From Salinibacterium sp. ZJ70 (GTDB lineage Bacteria; Actinomycetota; Actinomycetes; Actinomycetales; Microbacteriaceae): DNA of 64,000 bases. Made by a program: the position numbers and the translations under genes. How positions within the stretch are numbered: position 1 is the first letter of the stretch; each line of letters begins with the position of its first letter. The notes under the pieces were generated by a model. The model saw nothing but the letters and a program-made list of their open reading frames with translations, was not told the DNA's origin and ran no database searches. Location of the stretch: positions 2,232,001 to 2,296,000 of the forward strand of contig NZ_CP061770.1 of assembly GCF_011751865.2 (NCBI RefSeq), in the 5' to 3' direction. Shown in pieces: positions 39,901-48,632 of this stretch.

Positions 39901-41304
39901 TCATCCGTTCTCGAGGCGGGAGGTGTTGAGCAGTGCAGCCCAGCGCCCGGGATCCGCGGAACCGGGCGAGTAGGAGCCGTCGATGAGCTGATCGTAGAGC
40001 TCGCGCTGGAGGGCGGCGGTGATCGCCGGAGAGTGGCGCTCCAGCAGCCACGTGCGGTAGACGGCGCGCGTCTCGTCGATGACGGTGTCGCGCCCGCGGG
40101 CGACCATGTCCTCGAGCACGCCGCTGGTCTGGCGCACGATGTCGTCGGTCGTCGTCGCGTTCAGCCACGGGACGGGGCCGCCGATGAGCGCCTCGCCGAT
40201 CGGGGCGAGTCCGCGGCTCACGAGGGGCGTACCCTGCTCCATCGCCCGCAGCGCGAGCGCGCCGAAGGCGTCGAGGCCGAACTGGTCCCACACCACGTCG
40301 ACGTTCGCCATCATCCGCTGCAGGCCGAAGCGCGCCATCGGCGCGATCCAGGCGACGTTGTCACCGACGCGGGCCTTCGCGAGGAACTCCTTCGACTCCG
40401 CGAGCTGCAGACCCCACTCGACGGCGACGAGTCCGACGTCGATGCCGCGCTTGCGCAGCTCGACGAACGCGTTGAGCGCCTTGATCGAGCCCTTGTCGTG
40501 CTGCTTGCTCCAGTTCTGGCTCGAGGGGAGCAGCACGAGGTGCTGAGAGCGGGTCTGTGCGAGCAGCTCGTCGCGCGCCTCCTGCGACGTGGCGAACGGC
40601 ACCCGCTCGTCGGGCATGAACGGATGCGGGAGCACCGACCAGCGTCCGGGGACGAGGTCCTCGGCGATCTCCAGCGTGCGCGGGTCGAGGTTGGTGACCC
40701 ACAGATGCTGCGACGCCTTCACCTGCCGACGGTACGCGTGACGCAGGGCGCGGGAGTCCGCACCGCCGTCGGCGCTCCAGCGGATGGTGCCGTGCTCCAG
40801 GTACACCGTGCGCTTGGGTGATCGGGGCATCTTCACCCACGCCAACGAGTCGCCGCCGTAGAGCATGTTGATGTGGTCATCGGGCTCGGTGAGCTCGTTG
40901 CGCCGCGCGAGCATCTGCCGATCGCGCAGGTCGAAGATCGGCTCGGCCCAGCGCTTGCCGCGCATGGGGGCGACGAGGTTGCGGCGCACCCAGTCCATCG
41001 CCCGTGGAAAGCGGTCGGGGATGATGTGCGCGTCGAGCTCCGCGCCGAAGACCGACGGGGCGGCGATGTCCGAGTACTCGGAGTTGATCGCCACCGCCTC
41101 GGGGAACATCGACCAGTCCGGGGAGCTGACCCACTCGGCGGTGGGCACGGCGAAGTCGTGCACCTCCCACGCGGGGGCGGACATGCCGTGGCCGAGCCCG
41201 AACATGGAGATCGGAAGGGTCGATTCGATGCCCTCGTAGCGGCGCAACAGACACACGTTGTGGAACGCGTTGTTCGCGGTGTTCCCCAGGTGCCGGACTC
41301 TCAT
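39901..41304 (-). CDS. Glycosyltransferase-like protein of the surface-glycan operon
   Basis: A 467-residue protein. The N-terminal RVRHLGNTANNAFHNVCLL resembles the start of GT4-type enzymes that bind an acceptor; the C-terminal half has HLVLLPSSQNWSKQHDKGS, then VDVVWDQFGLDAFGALALRAMEQGTPLVSR, which matches the nucleotide-sugar binding region of GT-B transferases. About 80 residues longer than common GT4 enzymes, the extra length being in the middle. Sugar specificity unknown. Confidence 0.78.
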   Translation of the reverse strand: MRVRHLGNTANNAFHNVCLLRRYEGIESTLPISMFGLGHGMSAPAWEVHDFAVPTAEWVSSPDWSMFPEAVAINSEYSDIAAPSVFGAELDAHIIPDRFPRAMDWVRRNLVAPMRGKRWAEPIFDLRDRQMLARRNELTEPDDHINMLYGGDSLAWVKMPRSPKRTVYLEHGTIRWSADGGADSRALRHAYRRQVKASQHLWVTNLDPRTLEIAEDLVPGRWSVLPHPFMPDERVPFATSQEARDELLAQTRSQHLVLLPSSQNWSKQHDKGSIKALNAFVELRKRGIDVGLVAVEWGLQLAESKEFLAKARVGDNVAWIAPMARFGLQRMMANVDVVWDQFGLDAFGALALRAMEQGTPLVSRGLAPIGEALIGGPVPWLNATTTDDIVRQTSGVLEDMVARGRDTVIDETRAVYRTWLLERHSPAITAALQRELYDQLIDGSYSPGSADPGRWAALLNTSRLENG

Positions 41305-41344
41305 AGATGTATCCCTGTCGTTCGGAGGTCGCCTCGACGAGTAG

Positions 41345-43228
41345 TCAGGCGCTCGGACGGGTCTGAGTCATCCATTCGTGGATGCTCAGCAGGCCCCACA
41401 CCAGCAGGCGGCGGTTCTCGGCACCGCTCAGGTGCGACTCGAGCGCCACGTTCACGGCGTCGTGATCGAGGATGTCGTAGATGGGGCTCGCGCCGTTCAG
41501 CTGACGACGCACGAAGTCGATGCTCTCCCCCTTGAACCAGCTGGCGTCGGGCGACGAGAAGCCCTGCTTTTCGCGACCCGTGACCGACTCGGGGATGTGG
41601 CGGGCCATCGCGTCGCGCAGGATCTGTTTGCCGTCCTTTGTGCGCTGGAAGAACTTCTCGGCCTTGGCGCCCGTCTCGTTCTCGTTGAGACGGGTGACCT
41701 CGGCGAGGTTGTTGAGCTTGTACTTCACCGGCACGCGCATCGCGAAGTCGACGAGGTCGTTGTCCATGAAGGGAACGCGCGTCTCGAGGCCGTGAGCCAT
41801 CGAGATCTTATCCTCGACGATGAAGAGACCGTGAAGGAAGGTCTTCGCCTCGAAGTACAGCGACTGGTTGATGTAGTCCTCGGGCCGGTCCAGCGAACCC
41901 GGGTCGGCCGGGTAGACGCTACGGAAGACGTCGCGCGTCGAGACGCCGGCGACCTCGTCGAGGATCGGTGAGACGAAGGCCTGCAGCTCATCGGGGCGCG
42001 TGAGGCGCTGCCAGTAGCCGTAGTACGCGTCGACGTACTCCTCGAAGCTCGCGTGGTTGGTCGCCCGGTAGTACCGCCACGGGTAGCCGCCGAACAGCTC
42101 GTCGCCGCCAGCTCCCGAGAGCACGACCTTCACGAACTTGCTGGCGAGGCTCGCCGCGTACCAGTTCGGGTAGCTCTGGCCGACGCGCGGCTCCTCAAGG
42201 TGGTGGTTGAGCGCCGAGATCGACCGCTCCATGTCACCCGACTTCAGGACGACCTCGTACTGCTCCGTCTTGAACACGGCCGACATCGCCTCGGCGGCGG
42301 CGCGCTCGTCGAACGAGAGCTCCATGCCCGAGGCGCTGCTCAGGTCGAAGCCGCACGTGAAGGTCTTGAGGTTCGGGATCGACGCCGCAGCGACCGCAGT
42401 GATGGAACCGCTGTCCATGCCGCCGCTCAGGTAGCTGCCGAGCTCGACGTCGCTCAGGAGCTGACGGTTGACGGCCTGAGTGAACAGGCGGTCGAGCTCC
42501 TCGACGTACTCCGCGTGGGTGCCCTCGGGCGACTCCTCGCGGAAGTCGAAGTCCCAGTAGCGGCTGACGGTGAGTCGCGGCGTGGTCGCTCGCAGGTCGA
42601 GGTACCCATACGTTCCCGCCGGGAGGAGCTCGATGTCCTGCAGGAGGGTGCGCTCCGAGATGATGTTCTGGAACGTCAGGTACTCCATGAGCGCCGACTT
42701 GTCCATGCGGCGCACGAACGACGACCGGGCGAGGATCGCCTTCTGCTCGGAGCCGAAGGCGAACACGCCGCCCTGCTCGCTGACGTACAGCGGCTTGATG
42801 CCGTACCGGTCGCGTGCGAGGAGGAGCTTGCGCTCGAGCGAATCGTAGAACCCGACCGCGAACATGCCGTTGAAGCGCAGGAGCGCGTCGGGACCCCACT
42901 CAATGAGGGCGTTCAGCACCACCTCGGTGTCGCTCGTCGAACGGAAGCGATGACCACGCGCCTCGAGCTCCGCGCGGAGCTCTCGGTGGTTGTAGATCAT
43001 CCCGTTGAACGTGAGCGCGTACCGAGAGTCGCGCGACACCATCGGCTGGTGCCCGAGGGGCGACAGGTCGATGATCGCGAGACGCCGGTGCCCCAGACCC
43101 ACGTTCTCGTGGATCCAGTGACCTTCACCGTCCGGGCCGCGGTGGGCCAGGGCGTCGGTCATCGCCTGAAGCAGGACAGGCGAGACGCCGTCCCCGTTGA
43201 GGTTGACGATTCCGGCGATTCCGCACAT
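41345..43228 (-). CDS. Asparagine synthase-like glutamine amidotransferase (first copy)
   Basis: A 627-residue two-domain enzyme. The class II glutaminase part begins MCGIAGIVNLNG with catalytic Cys2 and keeps HRGPDGEGHW and LTFNGMIYNHRELR; the synthetase part has the ATP-binding SYLSGGMDSGSITAVAA and later LSGAGGDELFGGYPWRYY. Homologues in O-antigen loci amidate uronic acids rather than aspartate, and this one lies amid uronic-acid genes, so it probably makes a uronamide. Asparagine synthesis cannot be excluded. In the same operon as the epimerase and glycosyltransferases. Confidence 0.9.
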   Translation of the reverse strand: MCGIAGIVNLNGDGVSPVLLQAMTDALAHRGPDGEGHWIHENVGLGHRRLAIIDLSPLGHQPMVSRDSRYALTFNGMIYNHRELRAELEARGHRFRSTSDTEVVLNALIEWGPDALLRFNGMFAVGFYDSLERKLLLARDRYGIKPLYVSEQGGVFAFGSEQKAILARSSFVRRMDKSALMEYLTFQNIISERTLLQDIELLPAGTYGYLDLRATTPRLTVSRYWDFDFREESPEGTHAEYVEELDRLFTQAVNRQLLSDVELGSYLSGGMDSGSITAVAAASIPNLKTFTCGFDLSSASGMELSFDERAAAEAMSAVFKTEQYEVVLKSGDMERSISALNHHLEEPRVGQSYPNWYAASLASKFVKVVLSGAGGDELFGGYPWRYYRATNHASFEEYVDAYYGYWQRLTRPDELQAFVSPILDEVAGVSTRDVFRSVYPADPGSLDRPEDYINQSLYFEAKTFLHGLFIVEDKISMAHGLETRVPFMDNDLVDFAMRVPVKYKLNNLAEVTRLNENETGAKAEKFFQRTKDGKQILRDAMARHIPESVTGREKQGFSSPDASWFKGESIDFVRRQLNGASPIYDILDHDAVNVALESHLSGAENRRLLVWGLLSIHEWMTQTRPSA

Positions 43229-43245
43229 GAAGCGGCCCCTCGGGG

Positions 43246-44223
43246 TTACTCGGCGCCCGGGTTCGAGGCGCGCCAGTCGATGAGCGCCTGGAGCCCGTCA
43301 CGCAGGGAGTCCTGGTAGTGGAAGCCCAGGTCACGCTCGGCCTTGTCGATCGAGCCGATTCGGTTCTGCACGAGTCGACGCGCGTCCTCCTCGCTGTACG
43401 GACGGTAGTCGACCGTGAGGTCGGAGCCCGTGAGCTCGAGGATGAGGTCGCAGAGCTCGCGGATGCTCGTCTGCACGCCGGTTCCGACGTTGTAGAACTC
43501 GTCGGCGATTTCGCTCTTGAGCGCCAGGACGTTGCAGCGCGCCACGTCGCGGGCGGTCACGAAGTCATACGCCTGCGAGCCGTCGCCGTTGATGACGGGG
43601 GGCTCGTTGGCCTCGATCTTGTTGAGCATGATCGGAATGACGCCCGTGTAGGCGGCCGTCTGGTCCTGGTGGGGGCCGTAGACGTTCATGTAGCGCAGGC
43701 CCACGTAGCTGAGGCCGTAGCGGTCGTTGAACGCGCGGGCCATCGCCTCGCCGGCGATCTTGGTAGCGCCGTAGAAGTTGCGGTTGTTGAAGGGGTGCTC
43801 TTCCGTCATCGGAACGGTGACGGCGTCGCCGTAGACGCTCGCCGAGCTCGAGAAGACGAGACGCTCGATGTCGTTGTTAACACAGGCCTCGAGGACGTTG
43901 AACACGCCCGCAACGTTGACATCGAACGCCGTACGCGGGTAATCCTTGCAGTGCAGCAGCCACATCGCGGCGAGGTCGATGACCCCATCGGCGTCCTTGA
44001 GTGCGGCGTTGAGGACATCGATCTCGCGGATGTCGCCGCCGTCGGGGAAGATGCTGCAGCGCGGGTCCTCGAGCATCTTCGCGATGTTCGAGCGCTTGCC
44101 GCGAGCGAAGTTGTCGTAGACCGTCACTCGCCCGACATCTGTCGCGAGAAGCTCCTCGACGACATGGCTGCCGATGAATCCTGCGCCGCCGATCACGACG
44201 ATGTGCTTGCCTGCAATTTCCAT
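43246..44223 (-). CDS. NAD-dependent sugar-nucleotide epimerase/dehydratase
   Basis: A 325-residue SDR with the motif VVIGGAGFIGSHVVEELL, SSSASVYGD, catalytic NFYGATKIAGE and RYMNVYGPHQDQ. It is close to the UDP-glucuronate decarboxylase/epimerase and WbpP-like group, and would make or convert a UDP-sugar for the glycan. Start ATG 44223 (MEIAGKHIVVIGG). A TAGGAT on the minus strand of about 44310-44315 could be a separate promoter with a long leader, in the 139-base space behind the ABC gene. Confidence 0.87.
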   Translation of the reverse strand: MEIAGKHIVVIGGAGFIGSHVVEELLATDVGRVTVYDNFARGKRSNIAKMLEDPRCSIFPDGGDIREIDVLNAALKDADGVIDLAAMWLLHCKDYPRTAFDVNVAGVFNVLEACVNNDIERLVFSSSASVYGDAVTVPMTEEHPFNNRNFYGATKIAGEAMARAFNDRYGLSYVGLRYMNVYGPHQDQTAAYTGVIPIMLNKIEANEPPVINGDGSQAYDFVTARDVARCNVLALKSEIADEFYNVGTGVQTSIRELCDLILELTGSDLTVDYRPYSEEDARRLVQNRIGSIDKAERDLGFHYQDSLRDGLQALIDWRASNPGAE

Positions 44224-44362
44224 TGGAGTCCATTTCTCGCGAGCTGAGGAGCCTGCGGTCGCGTTTGGCCGCGCGCTCGAAAAGCGGGGCTGCGGGCAGG
44301 CAAGCCACAATCCTAGGCCCAACGACTCGGGAGTTTCCTCCACGGGACGCGGCGGGTCGGTG

Positions 44363-46138
44363 TCAGACGAGGCCAGCCAGCTGCGCCTGCTTGGCGAAGT
44401 CCGGGTGCTGCTCCACCAGTTCGTCGAAGGTGCCTTCGCCCGCGACCACCCCGTCGCGCATGAAGAAGATGCGATCCGAGTGCATGATCGTGGCCAGACG
44501 GTGCGCGACGACGATCTTCGTGATCCCCTCAAGCCCCCGGATGGCTTCCGTCACCTGCGACTCGGTATGGGTGTCGAGTGCACTCGTGGCCTCGTCCATG
44601 ACGAGTACGAACGGCTCGGAGTAGAGGGCACGGGCAATGCCGAGGCGCTGGCGCTGACCTCCAGAGAGTGAGAGGCCGCGCTCACCGACCCGAGACTGAA
44701 GCCCGCCCTCACGGGCCGACACCAGATCCCACAGGCGCGCACGCTCGAGAGCGAGTTGCACCCGCTGAGGGTCGTAGTCGTCGCCCCACGTGAGCGCCAC
44801 ATTCTGGGCGATGCTCGCGTCGAAGAGCGCGACTTCCTGCGGCACGTATCCCATCCGGGAGCGCCACGCAGTGCGCAGCTCCGTCAGCGGAATCCCGTCG
44901 ATGCTGACCGTGCCCGCAGTGGGCTCCAGCAAGCTGAGGAGAAGATCGATCATCGTGGATTTGCCGGAGCCCGATGCCCCGACGAAGGCGACGGTGGATC
45001 CGAGAGGGATCTCGAGCGAGACGTTCTTCACTGCGGGCGTGGCATCAGGCGCATAGCTAAAGGTGACGTTCTTCAGCGTGATGGCGCGAGGGGACTCCGG
45101 CAACGAACGGACGGTGCGCTCGGTGACCTCCGCTTGTCCACGCTCAGCATCCTTCAGCTCAGCAAGCACCTGCTTCGGGAACTCGGAGATCGCGATCATG
45201 TGGGAGACAACGGTCTGAAAGCGAATGATCGAGGGCGCCACCCGGAACCCGGCGAGCGCGAACAGAGCGACCGCGGTGATCGCCTGCTCGAATCCTCCGA
45301 GAAGCAGGCCTGCTCCACCGACCACCACAAAGCCACCGATGAGTCCCGCCTCGAGCGCGTAGCGGGGAAGCTGCCCGAGGAAGTAGATGTTCGCGCGGGC
45401 GCGGGCGCTCATCGTTCGCGTGCGCTCGACGATATCGGCGACCTCGTTCTCCTTGTTACGGAGGGTCACCTCCTTCATCGCAGAGATGATCTCGAGGATG
45501 AGCCGGGAGGTGCGGATCGAGTTCTCGATGTTCACCTCGCCTGCTACGCGCGCGTGGCGGGCGATCCAGAAGTAGAGCACCGCACCGAGGAGGAGCAAAT
45601 ACACCAGTGTCGTCAGCGCCAGGAACGGCTGCACGACGCTCAGCGTGACCACGACGACCACCAGGCTGACCAGCTCGCTCAGCAGCGTGGCGCCAGGGAG
45701 GATGAAGCCGTTTACGGTGATGTCGACGCCACCGTCCGAGAACCGCATGATGTCGCTCGAGTTCTTCTTCAGACGATCGCGCCACGGTGCTCTGAGGTAC
45801 GCACGGAGCAGCCGGTCGCCGATCGCGACCTCATATCGAGGGATTCGCCGAGTTGCCCACCAGGTGACGAGCGTCGCGAGCACGCCCTTCAGCACCATCA
45901 GCACGCAGATGACCGCGATCGCCCAGACGACTCCAGTGTCGTCGAGTTCACCGATGAGAGGAATCGTGACGGGGACACCAGCCGAGATTGGCGCGATGAC
46001 GAGCGCCAGAAGACCGAGCGCGGCCGCGTCGAAAACGGCAAGCGAAGCAAGAAGCCACGAGTAGCGGAGCAGGAAGCTCCGCCCTCCCTCAGGGAAGACC
46101 TCGAGGACTTGCCGGTAGAGCGAGATCACGGACTTCAC
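44363..46138 (-). CDS. ABC transporter, fused permease-ATPase (glycan flippase/exporter-like)
   Basis: A 591-residue half-transporter: about six membrane helices in residues 20-320, then an ATPase with Walker A FVGASGSGKST, signature LSLSGGQRQRLGIARAL, Walker B FVLVMDEATSALD and the switch His in VVAHRLATI. In a glycan locus this layout recalls PglK-type flippases of lipid-linked oligosaccharides, though a polypeptide or lipid exporter is possible. GTG 46138 follows GGAGGGCC at good spacing; TAGGAT (minus strand of 46169-46174) is a likely -10 box. First gene of the minus-strand operon that runs to lhgO. Confidence 0.88.
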   Translation of the reverse strand: MKSVISLYRQVLEVFPEGGRSFLLRYSWLLASLAVFDAAALGLLALVIAPISAGVPVTIPLIGELDDTGVVWAIAVICVLMVLKGVLATLVTWWATRRIPRYEVAIGDRLLRAYLRAPWRDRLKKNSSDIMRFSDGGVDITVNGFILPGATLLSELVSLVVVVVTLSVVQPFLALTTLVYLLLLGAVLYFWIARHARVAGEVNIENSIRTSRLILEIISAMKEVTLRNKENEVADIVERTRTMSARARANIYFLGQLPRYALEAGLIGGFVVVGGAGLLLGGFEQAITAVALFALAGFRVAPSIIRFQTVVSHMIAISEFPKQVLAELKDAERGQAEVTERTVRSLPESPRAITLKNVTFSYAPDATPAVKNVSLEIPLGSTVAFVGASGSGKSTMIDLLLSLLEPTAGTVSIDGIPLTELRTAWRSRMGYVPQEVALFDASIAQNVALTWGDDYDPQRVQLALERARLWDLVSAREGGLQSRVGERGLSLSGGQRQRLGIARALYSEPFVLVMDEATSALDTHTESQVTEAIRGLEGITKIVVAHRLATIMHSDRIFFMRDGVVAGEGTFDELVEQHPDFAKQAQLAGLV

Positions 46139-46271
46139 AGCGGCCCTCCAGAGTTGCTGAACCCGGCAATCCTACTCACCGCTGCCTGTGTGATCTCCGG
46201 CTGCCGCTCCCGGGGACGTCCCATCCCGCGGCGGTAGGGTGGGTTCGTCCCGACGAGGAGAGTACGTACGC
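46139..46271. promoter_or_regulatory. Divergent promoter region between the two glycan arms
   Basis: On the minus strand TAGGAT (46169-46174) precedes the ABC gene by about 31 bases; on the plus strand TAGGGT (46235-46240) precedes the glycosyltransferase ATG by 31 bases. Two -10 boxes about 60 bp apart, with equal leader lengths, make this a hub from which both arms are transcribed. No -35 consensus is clear. Confidence 0.45.
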
Positions 46272-47435
46272 ATGCCCGAACCCGAGCCCGCCACCACCGC
46301 GCGCGGACGCATCCTCTGCATCTCGTTCTCGCCTCTGCGACAGGACGCGAGGGTGCAACGGCAGATCGGCGTTCTTCGTGATTTCGGCGACGTCACCACG
46401 ATCGGATACGGCTCCGCGCCGGAGGGCGCCGTGGATCACATCGAGATCCCGACATCCGCCCCCTCTCTCCCGCAGACGCCGATCGGTGTCCTCCGTCTTG
46501 CCCTGCGCATGTACGCGACTCTCCCGCTCACCGCGCCGGGGGAGAAAGCCGCACTCGATAGGGCAGTCGGGCATGGGCCGTACGACCTCGTCGTGGCGAA
46601 CGACGCCCGCGCACTCCCGCTCGCGCGTGCACTCGCCGGATCCGCGCCGATCCTCGCTGATCTGCACGAGTGGGCTCCCGAGGAGAACGCCACCAATCTG
46701 ATCTGGCGCGTGCTCGTGAAGCCGTACATGACATGGCTTTGCAGGAGCCAGCTCCCTCACATGGCAGCCGTCACAACGGTCAACCAGTCGATTGCCGACC
46801 TTTATCAGCAGCGCTTCGGCGTGCGTGCGGCAGTTGTCCGCAATGCTGGCCAGTTCCGCGTTCTGTCCCCGTCCCCTGCTGAACCGGGTCGCGTGCGGCT
46901 GGTGCACAGCGGCATCGCAGTTCCCGGACGCAATGTCGAGGCTCTCATCGACGCGACGTTGGCGCTTCCAGCGCGATTCAGCCTGGATCTATATCTCATC
47001 GGCAGCGACGCGCAACTCGCGCAGCTGCGCGCGCGTGCCGGAGGCGATCCGCGCATCACCTTCCACGAGCCTGTCGCACCCGACGCTCTCCCCGCGACCC
47101 TCAACAAGTACGACCTCGGTGTCTTCCTCCTTCCGCCCCGCACCATCAATATGCGCCTGATGCTTCCCAACAAGTTCTTCGATTTCGTCCAGGCACGACT
47201 CGGTGTCGTGTTCGGCCCCGCACTCGAGACCGATCGGCTCATCCGCGAGCACGGTCTGGGCGTCGTTACGCGGGACTGGTCCGCCGAAGCGCTCGTCAGC
47301 TCCCTCGCGACGCTGTCGGACGACGACGTGGCCGGGTTCAAGGCAGCGTCACACGCATCCTCGACGGCGCTCAGCAACGGGACCGATATCGCGACGCTTC
47401 GCTCCGTCATCAGCGGACTCGTGAAGGCCGATTGA
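46272..47435 (+). CDS. Glycosyltransferase, GT-B fold
   Basis: A 387-residue cytoplasmic protein. The N-terminal half includes ILCISFSPLRQDARVQRQI, a pattern of GT4-type enzymes that act in surface glycan assembly, and ILADLHEWAPEE; the C-terminal half has LVHSGIAVPGRNVEALIDA and LPNKFFDFVQARLGVVFGPALE, the nucleotide-sugar side. ATG 46272 follows GAGGAG by about 11 bases, slightly long, and an in-frame GTG at 46239 exists. Sugar unknown. Confidence 0.83.
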   Translation: MPEPEPATTARGRILCISFSPLRQDARVQRQIGVLRDFGDVTTIGYGSAPEGAVDHIEIPTSAPSLPQTPIGVLRLALRMYATLPLTAPGEKAALDRAVGHGPYDLVVANDARALPLARALAGSAPILADLHEWAPEENATNLIWRVLVKPYMTWLCRSQLPHMAAVTTVNQSIADLYQQRFGVRAAVVRNAGQFRVLSPSPAEPGRVRLVHSGIAVPGRNVEALIDATLALPARFSLDLYLIGSDAQLAQLRARAGGDPRITFHEPVAPDALPATLNKYDLGVFLLPPRTINMRLMLPNKFFDFVQARLGVVFGPALETDRLIREHGLGVVTRDWSAEALVSSLATLSDDDVAGFKAASHASSTALSNGTDIATLRSVISGLVKAD

Positions 47436-47437
47436 GA

Positions 47438-48595
47438 ATGCGCGTCACCATCATCAGCCGCGTCTACGCACCCGAAGTGTCGGCTGCCTCGGGGATCCTC
47501 CAAAGCTGGGCAGAGGCGTTCCGCGATCGGGGCGCCGAGGTCACTGTCGTGACGGCGAAGCCTCCGAAGGGCATACCGCTGTCTGATCCCGAGGGGATCA
47601 CTGTACGGCGCGCGCCAGTCATCCGCGACCGGCAGCAGTACGTGCGGGGCTATCTCTCATACATGAGCTTCGATATCCCCCTTGCTTTCCGTCTCCTCTT
47701 CTCGCGTCGCTCCGATCTGTACGTCGTCGAGCCGCCGCCCACGACGGTCGCCGTCGTGCGGGTGATCGCGGCCCTCAAGCGCACACCGTACGTCGTCGAC
47801 GCCGCAGACCTGTGGTCGGATGCCGCAGCGATGGCGACCGACTCACGCATCGTGCTCACCCTGCTCCGGTGGATCGAGCGCTGGGGACTGCGCGGCGCCC
47901 GACATCTCTTCGCGGCCCATCAGCCTCTCGTCGACCGTTTCCGCGATGTCGGAATCGACACTCCCGCTACCCCCATCGGGTTCGGCGCAGACACCCGCGT
48001 CTTCCATTACGCGCCGCAGCCGCCGCCCGCGCACCCGACCTTCGTGTACGCGGGGACGCACTCCGAATGGCACGGCGCAGGCATCTTCGTGGACGCTTTC
48101 GCGAACGTCCTCGAGGAATCCCCCTCCGCCCGCCTCGTCTTCATCGGCAACGGACAGGACCGGGAGGCACTGGAGTCTCGAGCGGTCGAGCTCGACATCG
48201 CGGACTCCGTCGACTTCCACGCGCCCATCCATCCCGCCGCACTGGCTCCGATCCTCGCTGGCGCGACCGCCTCACTCGCGAGCCTCAAGCCAAAGCAAGG
48301 CTACGACTACGCGTTCACCACCAAGGTCTACTCCTCTTTGGCGGCCGGGTGCCCGGTGATCTTCGCCGGGGTGGGGCCCACCGTCCCCTTCCTGCGAGAT
48401 TCGGGGAATCCGGACGTCGGGGTCGCCGTCGAATACGCTGTGACTCCTGTCGCGCAGGCGATGCTAGCCGCCGCGCGGGCTCCCCTCGCCCCGAACGCAC
48501 GCTCGGCGCTGAGCTCTTGGGCGAGCGAACGGTACTCACTGACCGCACTCGCGAGCAGGGTGGCCGACAGCAGCCTCGAAGCCATCCGACGATAG
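47438..48595 (+). CDS. Glycosyltransferase, GT4 family (WbuB-like)
   Basis: A 385-residue transferase: MRVTIISRVYAPEVSAASGI at the N-terminus, VVDAADLWSDAA, TFVYAGTHSEWHGAGIFVDAF at the start of the donor half, and GYDYAFTTKVYSSLAAGCPVIFAG in the nucleotide-sugar region. It resembles WbuB-type enzymes that add amino-sugars (FucNAc, GalNAc). ATG 47438 begins two bases after the previous stop; an in-frame TTG at 47432 overlaps it. Confidence 0.87.
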   Translation: MRVTIISRVYAPEVSAASGILQSWAEAFRDRGAEVTVVTAKPPKGIPLSDPEGITVRRAPVIRDRQQYVRGYLSYMSFDIPLAFRLLFSRRSDLYVVEPPPTTVAVVRVIAALKRTPYVVDAADLWSDAAAMATDSRIVLTLLRWIERWGLRGARHLFAAHQPLVDRFRDVGIDTPATPIGFGADTRVFHYAPQPPPAHPTFVYAGTHSEWHGAGIFVDAFANVLEESPSARLVFIGNGQDREALESRAVELDIADSVDFHAPIHPAALAPILAGATASLASLKPKQGYDYAFTTKVYSSLAAGCPVIFAGVGPTVPFLRDSGNPDVGVAVEYAVTPVAQAMLAAARAPLAPNARSALSSWASERYSLTALASRVADSSLEAIRR

Positions 48596-48598
48596 GAT
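48593..48598 (+). promoter_or_regulatory. -10 box TAGGAT before the leader peptide and dehydrogenase gene
   Basis: TAGGAT overlaps the stop of the upstream gene; seven bases later is the ATG of the 8-codon reading frame at 48606. This could start a leaderless internal transcript. Confidence 0.4.
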
Positions 48599-48605
48599 TT
48601 CCCTC

Positions 48606-48632
48606 ATGACCCGCCGACTGGAGAACGCATGA
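48606..48632 (+). CDS. Possible 8-codon leader peptide MTRRLENA
   Basis: ATG at 48606 opens MTRRLENA and stops with a TGA that overlaps the ATG of the dehydrogenase (ATGA). Its CTGGAG is also the ribosome site of the dehydrogenase, 5 bases before ATG 48629. With TAGGAT seven bases upstream it has the leaderless pattern. If translated, it would couple initiation of the downstream gene. No evidence beyond the arrangement. Confidence 0.35.
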   Translation: MTRRLENA

